Source of the DNA: an uncultured Lachnospiraceae bacterium
Lineage (GTDB): Bacteria; Bacillota; Clostridia; Lachnospirales; Lachnospiraceae
Length of the DNA: 64,000 bases
NCBI GenBank assembly: GCA_910586205.1
Contig: CAJUGD010000001.1
Span: 100,495-164,494, forward strand
Direction of reading: 5' to 3'
The notes under the pieces: generated by a model
Seen by the model: the letters and a program-made list of their open reading frames with translations, nothing else
What the model was told of the DNA's origin: nothing
The model's database searches: none
Made by a program: the position numbers and the translations under genes
Shown: positions 17,189 to 26,262 of the stretch, in pieces
Numbering within the stretch: the stretch's first letter is position 1
How the letters are laid out: the number at the start of each line of letters is the position of its first letter

Positions 17189-19036
17189 ATGACGGGAAGC
17201 ATGGGGCAGAAGGGCAGCATGGGGCAGAAGGGCAGGACAGAGGCCGCAGATGGAAAGGGGCCGATCTTTCGGTATCTGATGGAGCGGAAGGGGACTCTTA
17301 GGCGGATGGGAGGATACCTTTGGAAAGACAGGGGGCTTTTGGCAGGGGCTTTTTTTATGACTGCTGCCAGTAATCTGCTTGCGCTTTTGGGGCCTCTTTT
17401 GTCCGGATATGCGGTGGACGCCATTGAGCCGGGCGCCGGAAAAGTGGACTTTCAGAGGGTGTTTTTTTATGTCGGGTGGATGATAGCGCTTTACGCTTTG
17501 TCGGCTTTGCTGTCTTATGGGCTTTCGGTGTTAATGGTGACGGTCAGCCGGAAGGTGGTAAGAAGGATGAGGGAGGATGTGTTTGACAGGCTTTTGTCTT
17601 TGCCGGCAGGGTATTTTGACTGCCATCAGACCGGGGATCTGCTGAGCAGGATATCTTATGATATTGATGTGGTCAATGAGTCGCTGTCTAGTGATTTGAT
17701 ACAGATGCTGACTACCTTGATTACCGTGGGCGGGGCTTTGGCCATGATGGTTGTGCTTTCTCCTTATCTGGTGCTGGTGTTTTGCTTTACGGTTCCTTTA
17801 TCGATCTGCATTACTCGTTTTATTACCGGGAAAACACGGCCTTTGTTTCGGATCCGTTCCGGGGCGTTAGGTCGTTTAAACGGGTTTGTGGAAGAGAAGG
17901 TGACAGGGCAGAGAACGATTAAAGCGTATTGCGGAGAAGAAATGACGTTTGGTCAGTTTGCAGAGAAAAACCGGGAAGCAGTGGAGGCTTATTACAAGGC
18001 CGAGTATTATGGGAGCACGGTTGGACCCATGGTAAATTTTATTAATAATCTGTCCTTGTCCCTGATCAGTGTTTTTGGGGCCTTTTTATATATGATGGGC
18101 ATGATGCGGCTGGGGCAGATTTCTTCTTTTGTGCTGTATTCCCGGAAGTTTTCCGGCCCTATCAATGAGCTGGCCAATATTTTCGGTGATCTTCAGTCTG
18201 CGGTGGCAGCGGCGGAAAGAGTGTTTGGGCTGATGGACGAGAGGCCGGAGGAGGAATCAGGAGAGCTGTCTGAAAAGAAAAGAGGCAGAGCGGACGGAAC
18301 AGAAAATATAAAGGGGCAGGTAGAGCTTTGCCATGTGGATTTTGGATATGAGGAGGGGAAGGAGATTTTAAAGGATTTTTCTCTGCAGGTATCACCGGGA
18401 GAGACTATTGCCGTGGCAGGGCCTACAGGAGCAGGGAAAACTACACTGATTAACCTTCTGATGCGGTTTTATGATCCGCAGTCAGGGACGATTCTGGCAG
18501 ACGGAAGAAATATCAGGGAAATGTCCAGAAAACAGGTGCGGAGCGCTTATGCCATGGTACTGCAGGATACCTGGCTGTTTCATGGGACCATCTATGAAAA
18601 TCTGTCGTATGGAAGGGAGAAGGTAAGCCAAAAGGAAGTGATCGATGCCGCAAAGGCGGCTCATATCCATTCTTTTATCATGCAGCTTCCTGACGGTTAT
18701 GATACTGTGCTTAAGGAGGACGGGACAAACATCTCCAAAGGACAAAAGCAGCTTCTCACCATTGCCAGGGCTATGCTTCAGGACTGCAGGATGGTTATTT
18801 TAGATGAGGCCACATCCAATGTGGATACGCGGACCGAGGTGAGGATTCAGCAGGCCATGGGCCGGCTGATGGAGGGAAAGACCTGTTTTATCATTGCACA
18901 TCGTCTGTCCACCATCAAAAATGCGGATCGGATTTTGGTGGTGGACCATGGGAGGGCGGTGGAGCAGGGAAACCATATGGAGCTGATGGAGAAAAGGGGG
19001 CTTTATTATCAAATGGTTGAGGCGCAGAAAACCTAA
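17189..19036 (+). CDS. ABC exporter half-transporter, catalytic subunit
   Basis: A 615-residue half-transporter with an exporter membrane domain (about residues 45-350) and an ATPase domain. Walker A is GPTGAGKTT, Walker B is VILDEATSNVD with the catalytic Glu, and the switch His is present (AHRLS). Its own signature is altered (ISKGQKQ rather than LSGGQ), as expected for the consensus-Walker subunit of a heterodimer. With the preceding gene it should form one canonical and one degenerate ATP site. The N-terminus holds a duplicated SMGQKG. A GAAGGGG site precedes ATG 17189. Its stop overlaps the convergent EamA gene's stop. Confidence 0.9.
   Translation: MTGSMGQKGSMGQKGRTEAADGKGPIFRYLMERKGTLRRMGGYLWKDRGLLAGAFFMTAASNLLALLGPLLSGYAVDAIEPGAGKVDFQRVFFYVGWMIALYALSALLSYGLSVLMVTVSRKVVRRMREDVFDRLLSLPAGYFDCHQTGDLLSRISYDIDVVNESLSSDLIQMLTTLITVGGALAMMVVLSPYLVLVFCFTVPLSICITRFITGKTRPLFRIRSGALGRLNGFVEEKVTGQRTIKAYCGEEMTFGQFAEKNREAVEAYYKAEYYGSTVGPMVNFINNLSLSLISVFGAFLYMMGMMRLGQISSFVLYSRKFSGPINELANIFGDLQSAVAAAERVFGLMDERPEEESGELSEKKRGRADGTENIKGQVELCHVDFGYEEGKEILKDFSLQVSPGETIAVAGPTGAGKTTLINLLMRFYDPQSGTILADGRNIREMSRKQVRSAYAMVLQDTWLFHGTIYENLSYGREKVSQKEVIDAAKAAHIHSFIMQLPDGYDTVLKEDGTNISKGQKQLLTIARAMLQDCRMVILDEATSNVDTRTEVRIQQAMGRLMEGKTCFIIAHRLSTIKNADRILVVDHGRAVEQGNHMELMEKRGLYYQMVEAQKT
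17198..17233 (+). repeat. 18-base tandem duplication inside a coding region
   Basis: AGCATGGGGCAGAAGGGC occurs twice in a row (17198-17215 and 17216-17233). It encodes SMGQKG twice near the start of the ABC subunit. Each copy carries an in-frame ATG, so copy number could shift the apparent N-terminus without breaking the frame. Confidence 0.8.
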
Positions 19037-19944
19037 GCTTTCGCTTTCGGCTGTTTTTTATTAAATCCTTTGAGCTGAAGCCCAATCAGCCCTGTGATAA
19101 ACATTACGGTTCCTCCTATGATATAGATGCTGATTTTTTCGTGAAAGAACAGCACGCCCCAAAGAATGGCAAAAATCGCCATAGTGCTCTGAATGATCGG
19201 CACCATATAAAAGGGCACCAAAAGAATGGCACGTGCATTCAGGTAAAATCCGATTCCGGTGATAAAGCCGAAGATCAGGATTCCCGCAATACAGCCAAGG
19301 TCAGGGCGGACGCCAATCAGACCGCCTCCTGCTGCATCCGGAATCAGAGGCAGGGCAGATAAGGCGGCAGACACTGCGAAGATGGACAGGTTGCTGTCTA
19401 TAATGTCCATTTGATCGGCAATCATTTTCTGAGACAGAACATGGCAGCCGGCACAGAAGCCGGACAGGATAAACAGGCCGGTCAGAAGAACATTTTCCTG
19501 GAAAAACACATAAAGAGGACGGCCGTTCCAGGAAATGCACAGTACCCCTGCCATGCAGAGCAGGATACATAAAAGCTTTCGAGGCGGCAGCTTTTCTTTA
19601 AAAAGGAGTACGCTGGAAAGGGTTAAAAATACAGTCTGGGCAGGCTGGGTCACAATGTTGCCGTAAGAGGGACCATGGGAGAGGGCGTAGTTTTCCGTAA
19701 GATAAGCCACCCACTTGGCTGCAGCCCCAAAAAGTATCCAGCCTGATGCCAGGCGAACCGCAGAAAAAAAGTTTTTTTGCCAGGGCTGGCGTTTGACTGC
19801 TTTCAGCAGAAGGAGAAAACACACGCCCACGGCAAAGCGGAAAAAGGTAATGTAGGCAGGGCCAAAGTGGGGGCTGATGAGCCGGACGCATGTGCCGCCG
19901 AAGCTGAACATAATTGCAACGCATAAAAGGTATAGATATCCCAT
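19033..19944 (-). CDS. EamA family (DMT) transporter
   Basis: A 303-residue protein with about ten hydrophobic helices in two EamA half-repeats, the drug/metabolite transporter layout. The first repeat begins GYLYLLCVAIMFSFGGTCVR and the second begins near residue 155. ATG 19944 is preferred over one 63 bases upstream because AAGGAAA lies eight bases before it. Its TAG (19035-19033) overlaps the TAA of the convergent ABC gene. It is divergent from the TetR-controlled efflux operon, with the operator cluster between them. Substrate cannot be predicted. Confidence 0.88.
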   Translation of the reverse strand: MGYLYLLCVAIMFSFGGTCVRLISPHFGPAYITFFRFAVGVCFLLLLKAVKRQPWQKNFFSAVRLASGWILFGAAAKWVAYLTENYALSHGPSYGNIVTQPAQTVFLTLSSVLLFKEKLPPRKLLCILLCMAGVLCISWNGRPLYVFFQENVLLTGLFILSGFCAGCHVLSQKMIADQMDIIDSNLSIFAVSAALSALPLIPDAAGGGLIGVRPDLGCIAGILIFGFITGIGFYLNARAILLVPFYMVPIIQSTMAIFAILWGVLFFHEKISIYIIGGTVMFITGLIGLQLKGFNKKQPKAKA

Positions 19945-19997
19945 GAGAAGTTTCCTTATCTTCCTGTATTTTGCAGTGTCTGTTGGTCTGCGTGGAT

Positions 19998-20006
19998 AGT
20001 ATAGCA
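19998..20006 (-). promoter_or_regulatory. Extended -10 promoter of the EamA gene
   Basis: The minus strand reads TGC-TATACT (20006-19998), a good extended -10, with only a loose -35 (TTAACA, 19-base spacing). The predicted leader to ATG 19944 is about 47 bases. Confidence 0.45.
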
Positions 20007-20054
20007 CATTTTATGCAGTATCTGTTAAAAATTCTAAAATTTTTCTAACCTTTA

Positions 20055-20083
20055 TTGACAATATGACAGGTTGTCATTATAAT
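20055..20083 (+). promoter_or_regulatory. Consensus sigma-A promoter of the TetR/RND operon
   Basis: TTGACA (20055-20060), a 17-base spacer and TATAAT (20078-20083) match the consensus at every position. The predicted start point is near 20090. A promoter this strong normally needs tight repression, and three operators overlap it. Confidence 0.88.
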
Positions 20084-20120
20084 GGGTGACAAGTTGTCAC
20101 ACGAACATGACAACCTGTCA
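20064..20120. promoter_or_regulatory. Three tandem TetR-type operators
   Basis: Three 13-base palindromes of the form TGACAvsTTGTCA occur: TGACAGGTTGTCA (20064-20076), TGACAAGTTGTCA (20087-20099) and TGACAACCTGTCA (20108-20120). They are spaced 23 and 21 bases apart, about two helical turns, so the bound proteins would line up on one face. The first lies inside the promoter spacer, the second covers the start point, the third lies in the leader. The obvious ligand is the TetR protein encoded just downstream. Confidence 0.85.
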
Positions 20121-20218
20121 TGTTTGGCGATATCACGCTTTGTTTGTACTCTCGGAATTTCCCGGCACCTGATTTTGTGAGACTCCGAGAAGTTATTTAT
20201 GGGGAGAGGAGGAAAGGC

Positions 20219-20890
20219 ATGCCTACGGAACGGTTTTACCGTCTGCCTGAAGTCAAAAGGCAGGCGATTCGAGAAGCGGCCTTAAAAGAATTTGCAAGGG
20301 TCCCTTTCGAGAAGGTTTCCATTAACCAGATTATCCGTAACGCAGATATATCACGAGGCAGTTTCTACACCTATTTTGTGGATAAACAGGATGTGGTGAA
20401 GTTTCTTCTGGAGGATACATTTGAACAGATGGAAGATATCTGTAAAAAGGAAATGGACAGAAACGGCGGTGATTATTTTGCTTTGGTAGAGGTTATGTTT
20501 GAATACTTTGTGGGAGTGCTTCGGAGTAATCCGGATATGGTGACAGTGGCCCGGAACATATTTTCCAACAAGGAGAACAATGAGCTGGTGGGGATTGACA
20601 GATGGCCCCCCCCAGACTGCGTACAGATGCCGGGAAGCCCGGCCAGATGGATGTATGAAAAATTGGATCGGAGCCGTTTCCGGTTTGAGACCACGGAGGA
20701 ATTTCTTCCTTTGGCCATACTGGCAATGTCATCTTTGGCAGTTTCTCTAAAGCAGTATTACGAGTATCCGGAACAGTTAGTGCAAATCCGGGAGATATTT
20801 AAAAAATCACTGGATATTCTGAAATATGGTTCCTATAAGAAAGATTATAAGGAAGAAGATCAAAAGGTAAGAGGAGACAGGAATGAATAA
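20219..20890 (+). CDS. TetR family regulator of the RND efflux operon
   Basis: A 223-residue TetR regulator. The HTH covers about residues 15-60 (FEKVSINQIIRNADISRGSFYTYF is the recognition region, quoted by position 32-54) and the rest is a variable ligand-binding domain. ATG 20219 has GAGGAGG eight bases upstream; in-frame starts further up would overlap the operators. Its last eight bases overlap the adaptor gene. It is therefore the first gene of the operon it most likely represses. An eight-C run at 20606-20613 (WPPPD) could cause slippage. The natural inducer is unknown. Confidence 0.88.
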   Translation: MPTERFYRLPEVKRQAIREAALKEFARVPFEKVSINQIIRNADISRGSFYTYFVDKQDVVKFLLEDTFEQMEDICKKEMDRNGGDYFALVEVMFEYFVGVLRSNPDMVTVARNIFSNKENNELVGIDRWPPPDCVQMPGSPARWMYEKLDRSRFRFETTEEFLPLAILAMSSLAVSLKQYYEYPEQLVQIREIFKKSLDILKYGSYKKDYKEEDQKVRGDRNE

Positions 20891-21998
20891 GGGAGTTTTA
20901 ATTGCAGGAGTTGCTGTGGTGGCCATTGGCGCTGCTGTTATTGTGCCTCGGGCCATGAAGCCGAAAGCAGTGCTGGAGGAATCGCCGGTTCCGGTGGTGG
21001 ACGTAGAGAAGCCTCAGCCGGCAGACATTGTGCTGTATCGGAATTTGGTGGGCACCGTGGAGCCGTCGGATGTGGTTTACATATATCCTAAAGCGGCAGG
21101 TGAGATCACAGATGTATTTATAAAAGCCGGGGACGTGGTGACAGAAGGTCAGGCAATCTGTAAGATCGATACCAAACAGGTGGATACGGCAAGGCTGAGC
21201 ATGGAGGCGGCAAAGACAGCCATGGACAATGCCAATACCAATCTGTCCAGGCAGAGAGCATTGTTTGCAGCCGGAGATATTGCTTCTGCAGTTTATGAGC
21301 AGGCGGATATGCAGGCCAAAAGCGCTCGGATCCAGTATGAACAGGCAAGGCTGAACTATAACTATCAGATGGAGTTCAGCAATATTACGGCACCAATCAG
21401 CGGCACTGTGGAGCAGTGTGATGTAGAGGTTCATGATAATGTAGCCCAGCAGTCTATGATCTGCGTAATCTCCGGTGAGGGAAGCAAGGCCATTACCTTT
21501 TCCGTCACCGAGAAGGTGGTAGATCAGATGAAGACAGGGGACAATGTAACCATTGAAAAGAACGGGAAGGAATACCAGGGAAGCATTACAGAGATCAGCA
21601 GCATGATTGACGCGGCCACAGGTTTGTTTAAGATCAAGGCAGCAGTAGAGAACGGGGATGCCCTGCCTACCGGATCCGTAGTCAGCCTGTATGTGGTTTC
21701 GGATCGGGTGGAGCAGGCAATGAGCATACCAGTGGATGCCATCTATTATTCCGGCGGTGACGCCTATGTGTACACTTATGATAACGGAGAAGTGCATCAT
21801 CTCCCGGTGGAAGTGGGAATCTATGATTCTGTGCGGGCAGAGATCTTGTCGGGAATTGACAAGGAGGATCTGATTATTACGACGTGGAGTTCAGAGCTTT
21901 TGGAAGGGGCTAAGGTGCAGCTTGCCGGGGAAAACGCCAAAGAAGCCGAAACAGAAGAACATGACAACGTGCAGACAGAGAGCACACAGGCAGAGTAG
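20883..21998 (+). CDS. RND efflux periplasmic-adaptor (HlyD/AcrA-type) protein
   Basis: A 371-residue membrane fusion protein. An uncleaved or signal-anchor helix (GVLIAGVAVVAIGAAVIV, residues 4-21) is followed by a beta-barrel half, a lipoyl half-motif (GEITDVFIKAGDVVTEGQ near 73), a short coiled-coil hairpin (about 100-160, MEAAKTAMDNANTNLSRQ), the second lipoyl half (APISGTVEQCDV near 172) and the C-terminal barrel and membrane-proximal domain. This order is standard for AcrA-like adaptors. The ATG lies inside the end of the TetR gene. In a monoderm it would sit on the outer face of the cell membrane and link the RND pump to wall-side partners. Confidence 0.9.
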   Translation: MNKGVLIAGVAVVAIGAAVIVPRAMKPKAVLEESPVPVVDVEKPQPADIVLYRNLVGTVEPSDVVYIYPKAAGEITDVFIKAGDVVTEGQAICKIDTKQVDTARLSMEAAKTAMDNANTNLSRQRALFAAGDIASAVYEQADMQAKSARIQYEQARLNYNYQMEFSNITAPISGTVEQCDVEVHDNVAQQSMICVISGEGSKAITFSVTEKVVDQMKTGDNVTIEKNGKEYQGSITEISSMIDAATGLFKIKAAVENGDALPTGSVVSLYVVSDRVEQAMSIPVDAIYYSGGDAYVYTYDNGEVHHLPVEVGIYDSVRAEILSGIDKEDLIITTWSSELLEGAKVQLAGENAKEAETEEHDNVQTESTQAE

Positions 21999-22012
21999 GA
22001 GGAAAGACAGCT

Positions 22013-25000
22013 ATGGGATTAACAAAATCAGTCCTGAAAAGGCCGGTCACTACAGTGCTGGCAGTGCTGTGTCTGATCGTATTCGGCCTGCAGTCCGTTC
22101 TGTCGGCAAAGATGGAACTTATGCCAACCATGGATATGCCCATGTTAATTATTGCCACCATATATCCGGGGGCAAGCCCGGAAGATGTGAATGACCTGGT
22201 AACTACGGAGATTGAGGATAATATCGGGTCTTTAAGCGGTGTGGACACGATTCAGTCCATGTCCATGGAAAATATGTCCATGGTGATCATTCAGTATGAT
22301 TACGGAAAGGACATTGATGAGGCATATGATGATCTGAAAAAGAAGATGGATGTGTTGGAGGCCCAGCTTCCGGATGACTGTGAATCACCGATGGTGGTGG
22401 AGCTGAATCTGGATGATATGGCGTCTGTTTACTTATCCGTGAATCACCAGACAGAGCCTAACCTTTACAACTATGTGAATAATAATGTGGTTCCGGAGCT
22501 GGAAAAGATCACCACAGTGACGGATGTGGATGTAAGCGGCGGCCAGGAGGAATATATTAAGATTGAACTGATTCCGGAGAAGCTGCAGCAGTATCATCTG
22601 AACATGAATGCGATTTCTTCTGCTATCGGCGGGGCTAATTTTACATATCCGGCAGGAGATACCATTGTGGGCGGGCAGCAGCTTTCTGTCAGCGCCGGAA
22701 TTGAGTATGACACCATGGAGCTTCTGAAAAAGATCCCTATTTCCATAGGAAACGGTAATGTGATCTATCTGGAGGATGTGGCGAATGTCCATAATTCATT
22801 AAAGGATGCCACCGGTGTGGCTCGTTATGACGGGAGAGATACCATTTCTATAGGAGTAAAGAAGCAGCAGAGCGCCACAGCCATGGAGGTGTCAAAGGAA
22901 GTCAACCGGGTGATTGAGGCGCTGCAGAGGGAGGATGAGAATCTGGAAATTGTGGTGGTCAATGATACCAGTGATTCTATCCAGTCCTCCTTAGAGAGTG
23001 TGATGCAGACCATGATCATGGCGGTTTTAGTGTCCATGGTGATCATCTATTTGTTTTTCGGGGAAATACGGGCTTCTTTGATTGTAGGAACATCGATTCC
23101 CATTTCGATTCTGGCGGCATTGATTTTAATGCAGTCCATGGGCTTTACCTTAAATGTTATTACCTTAAGCAGCTTGGTGCTGGGTGTGGGAATGATGGTG
23201 GATAACTCGATTGTAGTGCTGGAAAGCTGCTTTCGGTCCACCAAAGGGAAGGGCATTGTAGGATATCGGGAAGCAGCCCTGGAAGGAAGCGGAGTTGTGC
23301 TGCAGTCCATTATCGGCGGCACGGCCACTACCTGTGTGGTGTTCTTTCCGCTGGCTCTTTTGGAAGGCATGACCGGACAGATGTTTAAGCCATTGGGCTT
23401 TACGATTATTTTCTGTCTTTTGGCATCCCTGATCAGCGCCATGACCATTGTGCCCCTTTGTTATTGCGTGTTCCGTCCCCAGGAGAAGGACAGCTCTCCG
23501 GCCGGCTGGATTCTTTCCAAAATGCAGGACGGGTACCGCGGCATGATGAAGGTGATCCTTCCCAAAAAGATCACTGTGGTGGTGCTTTCCATTGCAATGC
23601 TGGCTGTGTCTGTCTGGATGGCAACACAGCTTCGGATGGAACTGATGGTTGCAGACGATACAGGAACCATCAGCATTACCATTGAAACCCGTCCCGGATT
23701 AAAGGTGGATGAGACCGATAAGATTTTAAGGCAGGTGGAAGCCATTGTGGCAGAAGATCCGGATTTGGAATCCTATATGCTGACGTCAGGCGGAAGCGGT
23801 ATGAGCATGGGAGGCGGCGGAGCCACCCTGACTGCCTATCTGTCAGATGACAGAAAAAGGGAGACAGACCAGGTTGTAAAAGACTGGAAACCCTTGATGA
23901 ATAAGATTCCGGGTGCTAATATATCCTTAGAGGCGTCTTCTTCCATGAGCATGATGTCATCCTCCGGAGGAGTGGAGTACATATTGCAAAGCACCCAGTA
24001 TGATGAGCTGAAGGAGGTTTCTGATAAGATTGTCAACGAGCTTCTGGAACATAGTGAGGTCACAAAGGTACACAGCACGTTGGAAAATGCGGCGCCTGTT
24101 GTAAAGCTGGATATTGATGCCGTAAAGGCCAATGCGGAAAATATTACCCCTCAGCAGATTGCCGGGAGCGTCAGCAATCTGCTGGGCGGAGTGGAGGCTG
24201 CTACCCTTGAGGTGAACGGGGACGATATCAGTGTCAAGGTAGAGTATCCGGATGACGAGTATGACACGATTGACAAGCTGAAGGGAATCGTGCTCACCAA
24301 CAATGCAGGGGCTTTTGTGGCATTGACAGACGTGGCAGATATTAACTTTAAAGACAGCCCGGCCACCATTATCCGGAGGGATCGGCAGTACCAGGTGACC
24401 ATTACCGGTGATCTGCAGACCGATGATCCTCGTCTGCGGGATTCGATTGAGAATCAGTTTTATGACGAGATTGTTTCCAAATACATGAGTCCGACCCTTT
24501 CCCGCGCAGTGAACAGCATGGATGAGGCCATGGCCAGAGAGTTCGGCAACTTGTTCGGCGCTATCGGCACAGCCGTATTTTTGGTCTTTGTGGTTATGGC
24601 AGCCCAGTTTGAGTCGCCGAAGTTTTCCATTATGGTGATGACCACCATTCCCTTTGCCCTGATTGGCTCTTTCGGGCTTTTGTATGTGACGGATGTGCCG
24701 ATCAGTATGGCATCCCTTTTAGGCTTTCTTATGCTTTCGGGAACGGTGGTAAATAATGGTATTCTCTATGTAGATACAGTAAACCAATACCGGCAGGAGA
24801 TGGATCTTAACACAGCATTGATTGAGGCAGGGGCAACCCGTTTAAGGCCGATTCTTATGACTACCCTGACCACAATCGTGGCAATGATCCCCATGGCAAT
24901 GGCCTACGGGGACAGCGGAAAGAGTATGCAGGGGCTGGCTTTGGTGGATGTGGGCGGGCTTTTGGCCTCCACGGTTCTGGCGCTTTTGATGCTGCCGGGA

Positions 25001-25054
25001 TATTATCTGCTGATGAGCGGGCGGAAAAAGAAAAAAGAGCCCAGCTATGATTGA
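22013..25054 (+). CDS. RND efflux pump, AcrB/HAE-type permease
   Basis: A 1013-residue RND transporter with twelve predicted helices: one at the N-terminus, a block of five or six around residues 335-550, another single one near 525 and the last block from about 840 to the end. Two large extracytoplasmic loops lie between. The proton-relay motif in TM4 reads GVGMMVDNSIVVLES, so the first Asp of the usual DD pair is kept and the second is Asn, a variant seen in other RND branches. The C-terminal counterpart is GTVVNNGILYVD. An AGGAGG site precedes ATG 22013. It belongs to the TetR-adaptor-pump-TolC-like operon. Confidence 0.93.
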   Translation: MGLTKSVLKRPVTTVLAVLCLIVFGLQSVLSAKMELMPTMDMPMLIIATIYPGASPEDVNDLVTTEIEDNIGSLSGVDTIQSMSMENMSMVIIQYDYGKDIDEAYDDLKKKMDVLEAQLPDDCESPMVVELNLDDMASVYLSVNHQTEPNLYNYVNNNVVPELEKITTVTDVDVSGGQEEYIKIELIPEKLQQYHLNMNAISSAIGGANFTYPAGDTIVGGQQLSVSAGIEYDTMELLKKIPISIGNGNVIYLEDVANVHNSLKDATGVARYDGRDTISIGVKKQQSATAMEVSKEVNRVIEALQREDENLEIVVVNDTSDSIQSSLESVMQTMIMAVLVSMVIIYLFFGEIRASLIVGTSIPISILAALILMQSMGFTLNVITLSSLVLGVGMMVDNSIVVLESCFRSTKGKGIVGYREAALEGSGVVLQSIIGGTATTCVVFFPLALLEGMTGQMFKPLGFTIIFCLLASLISAMTIVPLCYCVFRPQEKDSSPAGWILSKMQDGYRGMMKVILPKKITVVVLSIAMLAVSVWMATQLRMELMVADDTGTISITIETRPGLKVDETDKILRQVEAIVAEDPDLESYMLTSGGSGMSMGGGGATLTAYLSDDRKRETDQVVKDWKPLMNKIPGANISLEASSSMSMMSSSGGVEYILQSTQYDELKEVSDKIVNELLEHSEVTKVHSTLENAAPVVKLDIDAVKANAENITPQQIAGSVSNLLGGVEAATLEVNGDDISVKVEYPDDEYDTIDKLKGIVLTNNAGAFVALTDVADINFKDSPATIIRRDRQYQVTITGDLQTDDPRLRDSIENQFYDEIVSKYMSPTLSRAVNSMDEAMAREFGNLFGAIGTAVFLVFVVMAAQFESPKFSIMVMTTIPFALIGSFGLLYVTDVPISMASLLGFLMLSGTVVNNGILYVDTVNQYRQEMDLNTALIEAGATRLRPILMTTLTTIVAMIPMAMAYGDSGKSMQGLALVDVGGLLASTVLALLMLPGYYLLMSGRKKKKEPSYD

Positions 25055-25073
25055 TTCGTGAAAGGAGCATGAA

Positions 25074-26246
25074 ATGAAAAAATGGAAGCATGCGGCAGCG
25101 TTTGGAATGGCAGGGGTAATGCTTCTTGCCGCATCCGCCTTTCCAATCTTAGCGTCAAGCCCGGAATTTGCCCGTACCCCTGAAGAATGGGCAAGGCTTG
25201 AGGACAATGTGCTGGAGTATGAGGAGATAGAAGACCTGATTGCAGAATATAATACTGCAGTGCAGGTCAACCAGTTGGATTTAAACGAGTTTAAGCGAAA
25301 ATACGGAAATACTAAGGACGATGTCTCTGCCAAATACCGGGACATGGCAAACGAGATCTATGCCAGTGTGGATTATCCGGATTCAGATGATCCTATGTAT
25401 GGCATTATGGTAAGCGCTGTTCTGACGGCAGAGCTGCAGGCCAAAAACATGCTGCAGCAGGCAGATGATAACCTGGAGGACAGCGAGATTATTTATCTGG
25501 GCTACAAGCAGTCGGAAAAGACTCTGGTGACAGTGGCACAGAGCAATATGGTGAATTATGCCAAGGGGCTTCTTCAGATAGAGCAGGCAGAGCTGGCGCT
25601 TTCCCAGGCCCAGACCGCTATGGCCAGTGTGAATACAAAAAGGGCCAACGGGCTTGCCACACAGGCGGATGTGTTAAGCGCCCAGGAGGCCCTTATGACC
25701 GCAGAGCGCAATATTGAGTCTGCCAGAACCAATGCAGAAAATGTACGTCAGAAGCTTTTGGTCATGTTAGGCTGGCAATATGATGCCAGGCCGGAGATTA
25801 GGAATATTCCGGCGGCAGACATGCATCGGATTGAAGGCATGAATCCACAGGCAGATAAAGATCGTGCGCTGGAGAATAACTTCAGCCTGAAGATCAACCA
25901 GAAGAAGCTTGCCAACGCCCAGACTGCCAATACTATTGACAGCCTGGAAAAGACCATAAAAGACAATGAACAAAAGATCGGCTCCTCTTTGGTGACAAAT
26001 TACCAGAATGTACTGACCGCAAGGCTGGCCTATGAACAGGCAGCGGCAGAGCTGGATGTGGAGATGAGAAATCTGCATTCTCTGGAAATAAATTACCAGC
26101 AGGGCAATGCCAGCAGGATCCAGTTGGAGAACCAGCAGTTTGCAGTAAGGAGCAAACAGCTTGCCGTGCAGATTGCAGATTTAAATCTGTTCCAAACTAT
26201 GGAAACCTATGATTGGGCGGTAAACGGGCTGGCCAGCGCCTCTTAA
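25074..26246 (+). CDS. TolC-family-like secreted coiled-coil protein 1
   Basis: A 390-residue protein with a signal peptide (AAAFGMAGVMLLAASAFPILA, about residues 8-28) and then long alpha-helical, Ala/Gln/Asn-rich stretches arranged as two repeats, the pattern of TolC-family outer-membrane efflux proteins. TolC-like hallmarks include RANGLATQADVLSAQEAL near residue 190 and the closing NYQQGNASRIQLENQQ near 340. It is 19 bases after the RND gene and paralogous to the next gene (both end METYDWA followed by a short tail). No outer-membrane beta strands are obvious. In a monoderm host its location is unclear; wall-side or extracytoplasmic is inferred. Confidence 0.78.
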   Translation: MKKWKHAAAFGMAGVMLLAASAFPILASSPEFARTPEEWARLEDNVLEYEEIEDLIAEYNTAVQVNQLDLNEFKRKYGNTKDDVSAKYRDMANEIYASVDYPDSDDPMYGIMVSAVLTAELQAKNMLQQADDNLEDSEIIYLGYKQSEKTLVTVAQSNMVNYAKGLLQIEQAELALSQAQTAMASVNTKRANGLATQADVLSAQEALMTAERNIESARTNAENVRQKLLVMLGWQYDARPEIRNIPAADMHRIEGMNPQADKDRALENNFSLKINQKKLANAQTANTIDSLEKTIKDNEQKIGSSLVTNYQNVLTARLAYEQAAAELDVEMRNLHSLEINYQQGNASRIQLENQQFAVRSKQLAVQIADLNLFQTMETYDWAVNGLASAS

Positions 26247-26262
26247 GGGAAGGTGACAAGAA

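Noticed and set aside
20120..20218. Upstream extension of the TetR gene by 33 codons
   Set aside because: Its first codon overlaps the third operator, and only ATG 20219 has a Shine-Dalgarno site and a normal TetR N-terminus.
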